Below are positions 1-11,633 of a DNA stretch of 64,000 bases, one piece after another. Under the pieces are notes generated by a model. It was given only the letters and a program-made list of their open reading frames with translations. It did no database searches and was not told where the DNA came from. The DNA is taken from contig KK106983.1 of the NCBI GenBank assembly GCA_000611775.1, positions 5,523,818 through 5,587,817 on the forward strand. Reading direction: 5' to 3'. Each line of letters starts with the position of its first letter. Position 1 is the first letter of the stretch. The translations under genes were made by a program, and so were the position numbers. The DNA is from Umbilicaria muhlenbergii. Taxonomy: Eukaryota > Ascomycota > Lecanoromycetes > Umbilicariales > Umbilicariaceae.

Positions 1-2002
1 GTAATGTGCCGTTGTAGCTGACTTGCTTGAGATCTAGAGAGATGTTTGGAAGTATTGCTTGGCGTATGGGTACGAGTGGTAATGTAGAGGAGCGAAGTGA
101 GAAGTGAAGAGTGAGAAGTGAGAAGTGAGACGTGAGAAGTGGACGGTGAGGTTTCGATGTTCTGGACAAAACTCGAAGAACCATGGAGCGTGGAGCACCA
201 CACTAGTTCACGCCTTAGGGTTCGACACTGACAACCGTGTATTGTCAAGCGCAAGACCAAAGTATCGTAAATTCCAAACGAAGCTCAGAGATGTTTCTTG
301 CCAACGGAGTCAACCTTTCAACGGCGCTTTCTGGACGGGTCGAATGAAGTCACGCTATTTGAGATGTAACTCTCCATAGTAGCCTAGCTGAGCTTGCAGT
401 ACAGCTCTCTCGATACGATCGCCCAACATAACACCACTCCGAGAGCGATATACTTCCTCACATTCTGTAGCCTTCTCTTGGTCTCGCCAAGGATTATTCT
501 TGTGAACAGTTCCCATCGCCGAACTTCTCGAGTCAAGCAGCCAAGGTGGTTGTCAATGATCTCTCGCTCTCCCGGAAATACCGTCTGCATACCTATCATC
601 TTCACTAAGTTTCCGGCCTACCAGGCCATTCATTCTTTAGGCTTTCTGAAAACATAGCGATCTCAAAGCCTCTCGTGTGCATGTCAAATCTCAGAGGTCG
701 AGGTTTTCCTCTTTCCTCTTTCCGCAGATTGCGAAATCCTTAACTGAAAGAAGGAATATCAGGGACCCTTGACAATCTCAAGGACCCTTTGTAACAAAGA
801 CGGCTCTCTACTCTTACCGTCGTCATTGCCAATATAAAACAGTTCCTGCGGCTTGCCCCTCCACCAAGGTCTCTTAGTTTCAGTCCCTAAACTTTGGGGT
901 CTTCTAGCCAGGTTGGCAACACCCAACCTCGCACTCGTGGTCCGGAGATCCGATAATTTCATCCTGGATACTCGTGGTCGCCCAAAGGATCGTATGGTGG
1001 TGAGATCGATCTCAGTACTAGAAGGAATATTCCGCGCCCATCTGAACAACTGCTCACGAGATTGACGGGCAAAGACTGGTAGCCGAAGGTGGACGTAGCT
1101 CACAAATGGAGTTGTTGTATACGCTACAAACACCATGGGAACAGCCCCTCCAACAATGGCTACACCACATTGTTACAACGCTTCCACTCGCGATTACTGA
1201 GAGAACAGGACTGACCTAGTGCGGCCGCCCATATGGGTTTGTCTGGGGTATAGTAAAACGAAGGAGCAAGAACTAAGCATGAGAAGGAGAAGAGGAAGAT
1301 GGTCGTGAGCTTCAGGCAGCCAATGAACACGGTTTTCCCAGTACCTGCGTGGTAGATCAGAAGACGCTCAGGATATCCTGATATCTGTGATAAGCCGCCT
1401 TGTCCTAACAGTTTCTAACAGGGGAACATACCTGATCTAGTGGGCCTCTGTAGCTCTGACGCGGCACGGCGAGAGACTTTGGACAGCAAAGAGCTTCTTA
1501 AACCTCTATGAACGAGGTCAACGCGTTGGAGAGATGTACAGACTGCAGAAGACTGTCTAGGTAGTGATTTGCCGATAAATCGCAGCATGATGATTGCTTC
1601 AAATAGTATGAAGCAGATCTTGATCTAGTGAATACATTGACTTTCGAAGAACAAGCTTATTGTTATTCCTTCCAATCACCCTGATTTGATGACATCCTAT
1701 AGTGAACCAAGCAAAGAGTTGAGTATTCCTGGTATCAAATTTGAGGGATGTTGAAGTCCAAGCATGAGGCTAGGAAAATCAAAGGCACAGGCGAAGCGAA
1801 TGATCGATAGCAAGGATTGATCAGGACATCTCTGTCACTTCCTTCCAATGCGCCTGCTGCAATTGTCCGCGACTCTACTGCAGCCGCGCTCCAACTCGGC
1901 CCTTGGGCCTTCTGCTACCCTTTGAGTGGAGCTGGACACTCTTTCTGGGGCTGCATCTGATCAGTTTACACCGGGATATGAGGCCATTCCGGTGATATCA
2001 CG
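1..2002. other. gene-poor 5' flank with short degenerate repeats
   Basis: No protein-coding gene could be supported in this 2-kb stretch. Short open frames exist on both strands, for example 759-1136 on the minus strand, but none resembles a family I know and none joins plausible exons. A purine-rich microsatellite built on GAGAAGTG lies at about 93-141. The last few hundred bases act as the upstream region of the cyclotransferase gene that starts at 2003. Confidence 0.5.
93..141. repeat. GAGAAGTG-type microsatellite
   Basis: An imperfect tandem run of the 8-base unit GAGAAGTG, with variants such as GAAGAGTG and GAGACGTG, about six units long. Purine/pyrimidine strand asymmetry is strong. 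No coding role is visible. Confidence 0.7.
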
Positions 2003-3241
2003 ATGCCCCGTCCACCGTCGTTCCCTACTCTCTTGTACATCTTACGCCTCTTGCTTCTTGTCTGCTACACCAACGCATATGCTACAGTATCGAATGAAAC
2101 TCTCAAAGCCATCACTGGTCCGGGCGATGACTTCGACATCAACACTGGCGCTCTCCTTTCTCCCATTCTCGTTCCCCGGGTCGCGGGCACCCCCGGCTCA
2201 CTCGATGTTCTTAATCATTTCATAGATTTTTTCAAGACCACTCTTCCCAAATGGAACATATCGCTGCAGAACTCTACGTCGAAGACACCAGCAACAGGCG
2301 ACAGGGAAGTGCCATTTGTCAACATGATTGCATCTCTCGACCCTCCATGGACCGAACCTGGAGAGGTGGGGCGTCTTACTCTGGTGGCTCATTACGACAG
2401 CAAATTGACACCCGCTGGCTTCATCGGCGCAACTGACAGCGCCGCACCCTGCGCCATGCTCATGCATGCCGCTCGCAGTCTGGATGCCGCTCTTTCAAAG
2501 AAATGGGCTGCGATGCAAGCCGAGGGTGCTGGAAGTGGAGGCTACAGCGATTTCGAAGAACAGAAGGGTATCCAAATTCTCTTTTTGGACGGAGAAGAGG
2601 CCTTTGTGTCATGGACAAATGAAGACTCACTCTACGGCGCGCGATCGCTCGCAGCGGAGTGGGAAGCTGCACGACATCCAGCCCTGTCTACATATCACAC
2701 CGCCATCTCATCGATCTCCCTATTTGTTCTCCTTGACCTCCTTGGGGATAAAAATCCGACCGTACCGTCTTACTTTAAGACGACACATTGGGCATACCAG
2801 AAGATGGCCGCTCTTGAAACCCGTCTGCGCGACCTCTCGCTGTTCAAATCCTCCCCAAATCACCCTTCGAAGCGCACGCTCTCAATAAATGAGTCCGAAG
2901 CGCGCGATGAAAGCCCAAGAGGAGAACCAGTATTTTTGACTGATGCTAACAAAGATCAAAATCGATGGATGGGAGGCATGGTGCTGGATGACCATGTGCC
3001 GTTCATGGCTAGAGGAGTCGACGTATTGCATATTATCCCTACACCGTTCCCTAGGGTATGGCATGAGATGGACGACGATGGGGAACATTTGGATCTGGAT
3101 TCTGTGGAGGACTGGGCGTTATTGACAACGGCGTTTGCGGCGGAGTGGATGGAGTTGGACGGTTTCTTTGATTCGGTTACGATGGACAAAAAGCCGAAGG
3201 GCAGAAAGGGCAGGCAAGTCATAAGTAAGACTGAATTGTGA
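2003..3241 (+). CDS. secreted glutaminyl-peptide cyclotransferase, M28 peptidase fold
   Basis: Single-exon gene for 412 aa. The family converts N-terminal glutamine (or glutamate) of peptides to pyroglutamate with one zinc ion. The first ~27 residues form a hydrophobic signal peptide ending near an Ala-Tyr-Ala site, so the protein probably enters the secretory pathway. Zinc-site signatures are visible in order: Asp in GATDSAAPCAM (~residue 143), Glu in FLDGEEAF (~199), and His in PFPRVWHEMDDD (~355), preceded by DDHVPF. HYDSK before the first motif is also typical. Length fits fungal and animal homologues. The ATG at 2003 is chosen because it directly precedes the signal peptide. The basic tail after the domain (KKPKGRKGR) is a local extension. 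Confidence in the family is high; substrate specificity is inferred. Confidence 0.9.
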   Translation: MPRPPSFPTLLYILRLLLLVCYTNAYATVSNETLKAITGPGDDFDINTGALLSPILVPRVAGTPGSLDVLNHFIDFFKTTLPKWNISLQNSTSKTPATGDREVPFVNMIASLDPPWTEPGEVGRLTLVAHYDSKLTPAGFIGATDSAAPCAMLMHAARSLDAALSKKWAAMQAEGAGSGGYSDFEEQKGIQILFLDGEEAFVSWTNEDSLYGARSLAAEWEAARHPALSTYHTAISSISLFVLLDLLGDKNPTVPSYFKTTHWAYQKMAALETRLRDLSLFKSSPNHPSKRTLSINESEARDESPRGEPVFLTDANKDQNRWMGGMVLDDHVPFMARGVDVLHIIPTPFPRVWHEMDDDGEHLDLDSVEDWALLTTAFAAEWMELDGFFDSVTMDKKPKGRKGRQVISKTEL

Positions 3242-3612
3242 CCGGCGCCATTCTGCCGGCATGTTTTGTGGCTGTTCGGGCGTAAAGGAGTCATCGAGAA
3301 GCTGAAAGGTTGCGGTTTGGTTATATTCTGGTGCATAGCCCGTTTTGTAGTCGTATCATAGCCGGACGAGTCCGTTGGATTCGCCATCCAAACTAAGCTG
3401 TTTATATTCAACATCACAATTCCCCAATTGAATCTAGACAGTAAATTCAGATACAATTGCCCTACTCTCGGCGCCGCATTTTCTTCACTTCCGTTGACAG
3501 GGATGCCCCTCCCACCCCTCAAGCCCTCCAGCGAAGGGAGGAGTGGGAGGCATGTGAAAACAACGACAACTTATGCTGCAACAAGCAGCTACAGAACGAC
3601 AGAACGTTCATC
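3242..3612. other. intergenic spacer between cyclotransferase and rtc5
   Basis: A 371-base spacer between two genes on the same strand. It must hold the terminator of the upstream gene and the promoter of rtc5. Nothing beyond short unsupported frames is visible. Confidence 0.5.
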
Positions 3613-5534
3613 ATGGGGCAAGGGGCCTCGGGGGAGCAGGGTGCTCGTAACGTATCCACAGGTGAACCTCCTGGTCACGACCCCACAGCCGAGCACGGCG
3701 CTCATAGAATGAAGAACAGCTGAGCCATGAGCTCGCCCTCCGTTTTGCGAGGAAGTGCTTTACTCCTCTCGAAATCACCCACTTCAAGGACGTCTTCCGG
3801 ACACTGGCAGATGATCAAGATGGCATACACTACTGGAAAGAGGAAACCCTGTGCCGGTTTCTCGTCATCCCTGACGTCCTGGGCCCCGGACCTGTTATCT
3901 ATCAAATGGCAACATACCTTGGAGCCTTCCCTTTCCCGAGCCTGGCACCTAGCATTCTGACGCTGGAGGCGCTATTGAGGGTAATAGTGGTGATGACTGA
4001 GAGGTACAAGAAGGTCTTGAAAAGAGGAAAGGCGGATAGAAATAAGCTCCTATTTCGAAGTCTGGCGGTCTTTGATCGACGAATGAGCTCGGTACATGAG
4101 GAACCACCAAAAGAGACACTCGAAGTTCTCAAGGAAGAAGCCAAAGTAGCCGGCGATGTAGCGGTGGAGGAAGTTAGGAGTCATGTAGCAGGGTTCTCGA
4201 TCGATCAGCCAGGAAATGATGACGAGGAGGAAGACGACGATGAGCTTGCCCTGGCTGCGTTAGACTTCCTGGATGCCAACGAGGTCTTCAAACACGACCA
4301 ACACAGTGATACTAAGATACACCACGCACAAATACCCGTCGACAATTTCCGCCGGCTACTGATGCTACTCCTAGTCATAGCACCGTTGAATGCTCAAGAT
4401 AACCTGGCAAGACATGCTGAGAGCCTCACAGAACGGCGATTAGCTGGACTCCGCCGTGTGGCAGACAGTATACTCTGGGCCTTCACCCCGGAAGAAAACG
4501 CCGGTATATTCTATAGCTCTTTCAATACCATCATTCCAGCCTCACTTCCGTTCCTCTTCGACGGCCTCAATCCGCTGTTCGAACATTTCCTGTTTAGCAA
4601 AAACATTGATCTTTCACGCCGCAAACCCTCTTCCTCCTCTGGTCTACCATCACATCCACTAAACCAACCTGTCCCCGGTGCTCCACTTGAGCCTCTCCTT
4701 ATGACTGAAGGTGAGATCCTGGACCTTAACCTCCTGAGCCAACTCTCTTTCTTCATGAAGGGAAACACCCTCTTCCGCCGATTACGACTTCTCTACTCTG
4801 GTGGCGATGCCGGCTTCAGCATCGGTTCGTTCGAGCAAAAAGTCTTCAACTGGCGAGCTCCCAGCATTCTTCTCGTAGCAGGCACACGACTACCCTCCAC
4901 ACCAGACGGAGGACGAGAACGCGCATTCGCAGATACTCTCAACCCCAAGCGATTCCCCGATGGCGCATCCGGAAACAACAAATCTGGTAGAGTAGTCTTC
5001 GGCGCCTACCTCAACGTACCCTGGAAGCAGACCTACAAAGGAGCCATGGGCGACAGCTCAACCCTCCTATTCCAACTCGAACCTATCCACGAAGTCTTCC
5101 ACGCCAGTCTCGTCAACACCGACTACGCCACCTTCGGCAAATCCGGCATCAGCTTCGGCAGCCCTCCACCGCGCCCTAAACCCGTCTCCGGCCTCTCTTC
5201 CCACATCACCCTCGGCCCTGTCTCCCTCATGCTCGACGAAAGCCTCGAATTCGGCGTCTTTACGCACGACACCGCTGGCGGAGGCGCCTTCCACCCCAGC
5301 CAGTCTCGTAAGTATGACTGGCAGGATCGATTCGAGATCGAGAGCTTGGAGGTTTGGGGGTGTGGTGGGGACGAGGAGGCGGAGAAGCAGAGGGCGGCGT
5401 GGGCGTGGGAGGAAAGGGAGGCGGCGGCTAGGAGGAATGTTAATCTCGGGAAGGATATTGAGGCTGATAGGGCCTTGTTGGAGATGGCGGGGTTGGTGGG
5501 AAATCATGGCGCTAGTGGGGGGAGTATGGGATAG
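3613..5534 (+). CDS. rtc5: RTC5-like TLDc-domain protein
   Basis: Two exons, 3613-3646 and 3715-5534, give 617 aa. The second exon alone lacks the usual amino terminus. Splicing a 68-nt intron (GTAACG...AAG) joins MGQGASGEQGA to QQLSHELALRFARK, matching the glycine-2 start usual in this family, which may be N-myristoylated (N-myristoyltransferase is encoded at 39394). The carboxy half, from about residue 370, is a TLDc domain: hydrophobic strands, WRAPSILLVAGTR, FGAYLNVPWK, and FEIESLEVWGCG near the end. An acidic Glu/Asp run lies near residue 165. TLDc proteins contact the V-ATPase; fungal RTC5 was named from a telomere-capping screen. The exact donor of intron 1 is my inference; the domain call is strong. 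Confidence 0.85.
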
Positions 5535-6631
5535 GGGGTTTGGGGTGGGGGCGTTGGGGTGGGGTAACCAGTGGGGGGCGATGGGTGGCGGTATGTAGGA
5601 GTGAGAGAGTGGTGGGGGGAGGTCTGAGCTGCGGTGGCGGGGGATGTTAAGGTATGAGTAATGAGGTTGGGGTGTTAGGGTAAAGTGGATGCTACATGAT
5701 GGGACCATGGACTCGGCAAGGTGTTCCCGGGCTTAAGGTCTGTCGGGCGATGGGCGATGATACTGTTGGTCAAATTATGAGCAATACTTAGAAAGGAAGC
5801 CACACTATGAATACTCGGAAGTCAGCAGGAACGAAAATCCAGACACTGAGAGCGTTTTGTAAATGCTCATACGGGACAGTATGGGGTGTTATCGCGCAGC
5901 GGGTGTGCTTTGACTTCTTCTATCGTGAAACGACAAGTCCTTGGACATATCCAGCCATGATGACCTCCTGGTTCCAACGCCTCTCTTGCAGATATACTGC
6001 TTGTGAATCGCCCTCCACTGGATTCCCTTGATGATTTCTGGGCTTTGATAAACAATTGACCTTAAGAACCTCCGACAGCGCTTCAAGAACTGATTACTGG
6101 TGGGATCAACATGGTGTGACAGGAATGGAGGACTGCTACACAGGGCAAGTCCAATGATCAAAGGCATCCCTTTCAAGCCTGATCACATGAAACAATTTCC
6201 ATCATCGAACGTCTCACAGCTACCACAGCGCCAGATGCCCAACGTAAGATTAAAATGGCAGTTGCAATGGGGGACCTCTGCGCAACAAAGCACCGACTTA
6301 TAGACCTTACGGCTCTAAATTCTGTAAATCCAACGAGCCATTAAGCTTCATATTCCGCAGTAATAAGAAGAGTTCTGGAATCTGCAATCCCTTGTGTATT
6401 CGTTGCCGCGGGTCGCCTACATCCCTTTTACTCAAAATTACCACTCATGCGCATGCGTGGCGCAAGGCCGTTCTCTGCAGCGACGTTCGACGTTGAATAT
6501 TGAAGATCACGTGAGTATGCGACGCGTGAGAATCAAGGCTCGATGTCGGACTAATCTGACCCTACACCTCAACTTGGACGTTCAACGAGAAAAATAAAAT
6601 CACGTGGGCTTGCTTAGAAGCGTTAGCGCAG

Positions 6632-6670
6632 CCCTAAGTGAACCCTCAGACTTTCATCGAACGTCGCAGT
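6632..6670 (+). repeat. dispersed repeat, copy 1
   Basis: Begins GTTAGCGCAG, followed by CCTAA, and ends TTCATCGAACGTCGCAG. The same ordered blocks recur at 7155-7207. An inverted form of the ACGTCG-containing end is seen near 6476-6494. This pattern suggests a small degraded inverted-repeat element. Confidence 0.4.
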
Positions 6671-7051
6671 GAAAGGTAATGCGCAGGTTTTGGTCTAGGT
6701 AATGCCCGGAGCCTCAGCACGGTTGGGCGTGAAGCTCCCATGTCCGCGTTTACCTACCCATCAATCCCTTTACGAATCGGACTGGTACAGTTTTGTGGTA
6801 TTGGCAAAGAAACATTCAGGAAAGGAATAGTCCACGAGAATCCATATTGATACTTCGGTCCGAAAGGTGCGTTGACTGTTCTAAGCCTGATCGCATGAAA
6901 CAGGGTCTGTTACTAATCTAGCACCATGGCGCTCGATCAAAGCCCACAGTGAGCCATACTCCACGACTGCGTTCGATTATGAATGTCTAACATCACGTGG
7001 TTCTGTGGTTTACGAACAATGAGGTACATCTTTGGCTACCCCACTACGCTA

Positions 7052-7111
7052 GTTCAATGAACCTCTGCTATGTTCAATGAATCTCCGCTATGTTCAATGA
7101 ACCTCTCATAC
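7052..7111. repeat. three tandem 20-bp units
   Basis: Three head-to-tail copies of a 20-base unit starting GTTCAATGAA, at 7052-7071, 7072-7091 and 7092-7111. Copies differ at few positions, mostly C/T. Not coding. Confidence 0.85.
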
Positions 7112-7154
7112 GACGATCGACGATAAAACTCAAGTCTCCTTACATGGCTCAAGA

Positions 7155-7207
7155 GGGTTAGTGCAGACCTAAAACGGCTGGGAGATCTTCATCGTCGGAC
7201 GTCGTAG
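7155..7207 (+). repeat. dispersed repeat, copy 2
   Basis: Begins GGTTAGTGCAG, then CCTAAAACGG, and ends TTCATCGTCGGACGTCG. Block order matches the copy at 6632. A related inverted end, TGACGTTCGACAACGG, follows near 7275. Confidence 0.4.
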
Positions 7208-7579
7208 TCGGCCCGATCAATCCATCCCCTCCACTCAATCCATCTGGTTCACATGACTGGCTTCCATACCCACTATGACGTTCGACAACGGAGCTGAACG
7301 CACGTGTTCTAAGCTCCAATTGGCTAGTGCAGCATACGAGAGTGAAGCAGGGCTGTGAAGGGGCCTGAGGTAGCACTGACGAGGACAGGCGATAACTGAG
7401 AGCAAGTATTGGTGCATGAAAACGAGGTAATTGAAGAGGGCAAAATGCGTTATCTCACGGTTGGGTTTGGGAAGACTCTCTAAGATATACTTGACGTAAA
7501 GAAGAACAAGCTCACACAGAATTGTGGATTGGTATTAGTCGACTTGGCACCATATCTAATAGTGCATTAGAGCGCCCTC

Positions 7580-9813
7580 TTACTCCCTTCGCTTCTTGCC
7601 TTCTTCCAGATGACCCAGCCTCGAGCTGCTCATACCGCGCTCATGTTTAGCTATAAACGGGCCGATGACTTTGTCCTCCCGGACGCTGCTGATGGTTTTC
7701 TGGTAGCCTTCAGTAGCCCATTGCGGTGTATTTAGTTTTGGCCAGTTAACCTAATTGCGAAGATCATCAGTACCCGCCACACCAAAACACTATTCGAGTG
7801 TCACTTACGTATAGCATGCCGTGGTTGTAGATAAAATGGAGACACCAGCTGCCCACAACGAACCATAGGATGGTAAAGATCCGTAGAGGCCAAATCGTCG
7901 AATCAGGTAGACGGCGGGTCAAAGTCGAGACGAGGATCATGAAGATGCTGGCAGCGAAGATATAAGGCAAAGATTGTATGAGAACCGGCCGGCGGTCCAC
8001 GAAAAGAAGTGTATTGGCAACGACGGATGTAGAAGGAAGAAACGTGCCCAGGAAAAGGTCGAACCCATCTTGTCTCGGACCGTCCGCGAAGTTGTTCTTG
8101 ATGTATCGAGTGATGGAATTGCTGAGGTCTTGCACCATTCCTGCCCTCGTTCTCACACCGGTACGTGTAAAGTCTGTCTTTAGGGCGCCTGTACCGGAAT
8201 AGGATTTCGACACCACGTCCGCATTGTCCGCCCAGGTATTTCGGAATAGATCCTCAAAGGCCGCATCATCCTCGGCAGATTCTCCGGGTTGGAGAACACC
8301 AAGATCAAGCAGCTGCCGTGTCAAAGTCCAGCGTGCGAGCATGCTCTGGACAACGTTGGTGCGGTCCAAGCAATCCATGCAGTTTGTTCTCACCACTGCC
8401 GTCTGCTCGTTCCGAATCTCAAGTCGTCCATCTGCATCGCCAGGCATATCGACTCCACGGAAATATTGACCCTGTATGAGTCCTTGCTTCAACTGCTCCA
8501 GCAATATCTTCGAGCGGTGCCATTGTAGACCTTTGGTCTCGTTGTGAAAGTCAAAGTAGATGTAGTGAAGCTTGCTGTATTCTTGAGCAAGCCGATCTGG
8601 TTGTATTGCTCGAATCTTTTCGTCTGAACGTTGGCTTGTTTGCTTCTCTTCTGCCGTTGAATCAACCAATATCCGTATCATCTGTTCGTACGCTTCCTTG
8701 ACACGCTTTTCTCGACCTTTCTGATTTACCAGATTCACAAGGTAGTTCTCGCCATAAATTCTTATCTGTTCATCAAAGTGCTTTCGTGCCGCATCGATAG
8801 CTGTCTCGACCCCGCGTATCTGGAGATTTGGAACGTAATGCAATGTGTTGATCTCCGCCCAGTAGACCGGAACACTTCCACGAGTCTGGACGTATGCCAT
8901 GACTTGGACTTCCGGTTCGTCGCCGCTTCCCACTCTGCCGTTCTGCATGCCTCCACCGCCTGCAAAGCCTCCCAGCCCGGTACTGTTGTCGTTGAGGATA
9001 ATGACTTGCTCCGTCTCATTGAAGTTGGAGACATGCCCTTGCTCATCGATACCCCGTGAGAAATACCTTGTACCGGCCCTGTGCCGCGATCTCCTTGTTA
9101 TAAGAGTGAATGTGAACGGCGTAGACTTAATTCGCGTCGCAGTAATCCTCAACATCCCAAACATGACAGGGAGAATGAATGGGTCAACCCCGGCTTGCTG
9201 GGCTCCATGATGTCGCATCCCCGTGCCACTCGCTACTCCTGACCGAAAGTCGATCAGGTCACTTTGAATGAATCGGTTCCAGAAGAATCGGTCGTCAGCC
9301 CTCTTCCACAGTGGAGCGCTCAGGTCGGACTTTGCTTGGCGCTGGAAGCTGTTGGTGATGTCGAAGGAATAGGAGAAGTACATCGGTCCCGTCCTCAGCA
9401 GAGTCTTGAGTAGACCAAGGTATGTATCCTCATCAGGGTCGTGAAGAGGGCGCTCGCGCAAGGGTAGGAATTCGGTAGCAATGACTTTGTACACCATGTG
9501 TCCCTTGAGTCTACCCATTGGTTGCGCTTTCGTTATTATTATTATGTACTTGTCTATGCGATAAGAATATTAGTCTTGATTACACTGTTCTGGATAGAAG
9601 CCACGTACCCAATCGGAGTTTAATGATTCCCAAGATGCCAGCAATGCTGGAGACTCTCTTCGAACCCAACAGAGGACCATCGTTCAGGCGTAAATCTCCG
9701 GTAGGCCTCTCGATCACCAGGGTTGGAGCGGACTGCGCGGACGGTGATGTGAAGGCATAGTGAGATGCCGACGCGTGGACGTTGATGTCCCTGTACGGGA
9801 GGAGGCTCCCCAT
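7580..9813 (-). CDS. sac1: SAC1 phosphoinositide phosphatase
   Basis: Three exons on the minus strand (9609-9813, 7809-9553, 7580-7750) encode 706 aa. The enzyme dephosphorylates PtdIns4P and related lipids at the ER and Golgi. Exon 1 carries the conserved start with RPTGDLRLND and SSIAGILG; splicing restores KLRLDKYIIIITKAQPMGR across the first 55-nt intron. The catalytic CX5R signature RTNCMDCLDRTN lies near residue 400. Two hydrophobic segments near residues 540-605 form the membrane hairpin. The second intron (7751-7808, GTAAGT...TTAG) replaces a spurious read-through tail with VNWPKLNTPQW and a basic end. Length equals that of fungal SAC1. The gene shares a 357-bp divergent promoter with the Rab5 gene, another PI-linked trafficking factor. 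Confidence 0.95.
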
Positions 9814-10170
9814 TCTATCTACTTGATGGCACGTGTATTGAGGGAGCAGATACTGTGCGGAATATGCTATCTACCTCATCTTGAGCGGGTTGCCTTGCCG
9901 GTGAGAGGAAGCCGTTACGGGGAGTTGTTCGGTGCATATGAAACCCGAATCAGCTTCACGCGGCTGTGGCTGATGCTGTCTAGCGCTGGCTAGCGCTGGC
10001 TGATGACGCTCGGGGCCCGTTGGCAAGTCATAAGGCAACGTCAAAGGAACAATCATCACTCAACGCCTTTGTGTAGCTACTTGTGCAACAACTCAGATTC
10101 ATATGTCTTGTTACTGAAACGTGAACCGACGCTCTTTAATCATCTCGCCCGATTTTCGAAACCACTCGCC
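9814..10170. other. divergent promoter region, sac1 / Rab5
   Basis: A 357-base region between start codons transcribed apart. It includes a direct duplication TAGCGCTGGC at 9981-10000 followed by TGATGACGC. Functional elements are inferred only from position. Confidence 0.5.
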
Positions 10171-11078
10171 ATGTCAGCAAGAGCATCGACCGGCTCAAGA
10201 CCTGGTGGCCAAGGCCGCTTCGCGCAGTTCAAGCTTGTCTTATTAGGTTCGTCCATCATACGCTATCATGCTGTATGAGGCACTCCCCGTGCTGACATGA
10301 CTGTAGGGGAGTCGGCTGTAGGAAAGGTTGGCCAACGCTTATGAGTTTACCCACCGACAGTATACTAACTCGCGGTGTATAGAGCTCACTGGTACTACGA
10401 TTCGTCAAAGTGAGTTTCCTGGAGCCTGGTACTGCTGGAAGTCCTTGCGGGACACGGAACTGTGGCTGACCCTGAGATCTCATAGGATCAATTCGATGAC
10501 TACCGAGAGTCGACCATCGGCGCTGCCTTCCTCACCCAAACCATCGCCCTGGATGATAACACTACCGTCAAGTTTGAAATATGGGATACTGCCGGACAAG
10601 AACGCTACAAGTCACTAGCACCCATGTACTACCGAAATGCCAATTGCGCCGTTGTTGTTTACGACATAACACAAGCTGTAGGTCCATTTAAAGATATTCT
10701 GGGGCGGGATCTGAGGCTGATGGAAAATAGTCGTCCCTAGATAAGGCCAAGGCCTGGGTTAAAGAACTGCAACGACAAGCAAACGAGAACATCATTATTG
10801 CGTTAGCTGGAAACAAGCTAGATTTGGTCACAGAACATCCTGACAAGCGTGCCATCACAACCGCCGATGCCGAAGCGTATGCAAGGGAGGCCGGGTTACT
10901 ATTCTTTGAGACGTCAGCAAAGACGGCGGAGAATGTGCGGGAACTCTTCACAGCTATCGCTAGGAAGCTACCCTTAGAGCAAGCTGGGGCGAGGAACCTG
11001 AGGACAAATCCACGACCAGGAGTTGATCTAAGACCAGAGGCACCCGGCACGCAAGGTGCTGGTGCTTGCAATTGCTAG
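10171..11078 (+). CDS. Rab5-type small GTPase (Ypt5/Vps21 family)
   Basis: Five exons (10171-10246, 10307-10326, 10383-10409, 10486-10677, 10731-11078) encode 220 aa. It is the GTP switch of early endosomes. Spliced motifs are complete: P-loop GESAVGKSS assembled from exons 1-3, effector region [39 protein letters not shown] and [13 protein letters not shown] is diagnostic of Rab5 rather than other Rabs. The end, GACNC, gives a CXC prenylation signal. Two exons are tiny (20 and 27 nt) and together hold the end of the P-loop and the start of switch I, so simple gene finders are likely to miss them. All junctions keep frame with canonical GT-AG ends. Confidence 0.93.
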
Positions 11079-11633
11079 ATCATTGGTGTCCGGGGTGTTT
11101 TCATATTCGAATGTCGGCTCGGGGATACCTTGTTAGATGGATCTGGCGATGGCTGTCTTACCGTTCTGATTTGCATCTTCATGTTCAGGGAGCCGGCTGC
11201 TAAGGCAGCAGATTGGTTGAGGTCCTAATTCGGGTTTGTCGTTCCTACAACAAGGCGTCGGAGTTGGGCATTTGCACTGGGCAAGGCTGTATGTACAGGA
11301 TCCGTCACCTTAGAATATGAATCTTGCTTCCATCGAGCGGACTTCTTCCCTATCCTTGAATCCAGTGTAGGGTTTACCATGTGAATGTATGAAAAGATGG
11401 CAGCAGGGGAGACATGCGCTGCCTGGTATCCCACAGACGCTGCTTGTGCTAGGATCGCTCTAACTGTGACTGTATGATGAATTTGAATCGCCTTAAGGCG
11501 CTGAGCAAGACCCACTTGAAAGAGGGTTTAGAAAGACGGAAGAAACATTGGCCGATGTCGCTCTGACATTTATGGCAGAGCTTTTGGCAAGCAATCTCAG
11601 TTGATCCAGAGAAATCACTTGTAAAATGCGCTT
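11079..11633. other. intergenic spacer, Rab5 to folylpolyglutamate synthase
   Basis: A 555-base spacer between two plus-strand genes. Open frames here lack ATG starts or similarity I can recognise. I see no RNA gene or clear repeat. Confidence 0.5.

Larger units (their letters stand above)
5535..7579. other. 2-kb intergenic region rich in repeats and CACGTG boxes
   Basis: The spacer lies between convergent rtc5 and sac1. No gene is supported. It carries several TCACGTG motifs (about 6510, 6600, 6993), two related ~50-bp repeats at 6632 and 7155, and a 20-bp tandem array at 7052-7111. The repeat content suggests remnants of small non-autonomous elements, but no complete pair of terminal inverted repeats could be drawn. 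Confidence 0.5.

Noticed and set aside
759-1136. ATG frame of 125 codons on the minus strand
   Set aside because: No recognised motif, no splice partner, and no context; kept only as a note in the spacer entry.
5067-5708. Minus-strand 213-codon frame opposite rtc5
   Set aside because: Pro/His/Ser-rich shadow of the TLDc-coding region.
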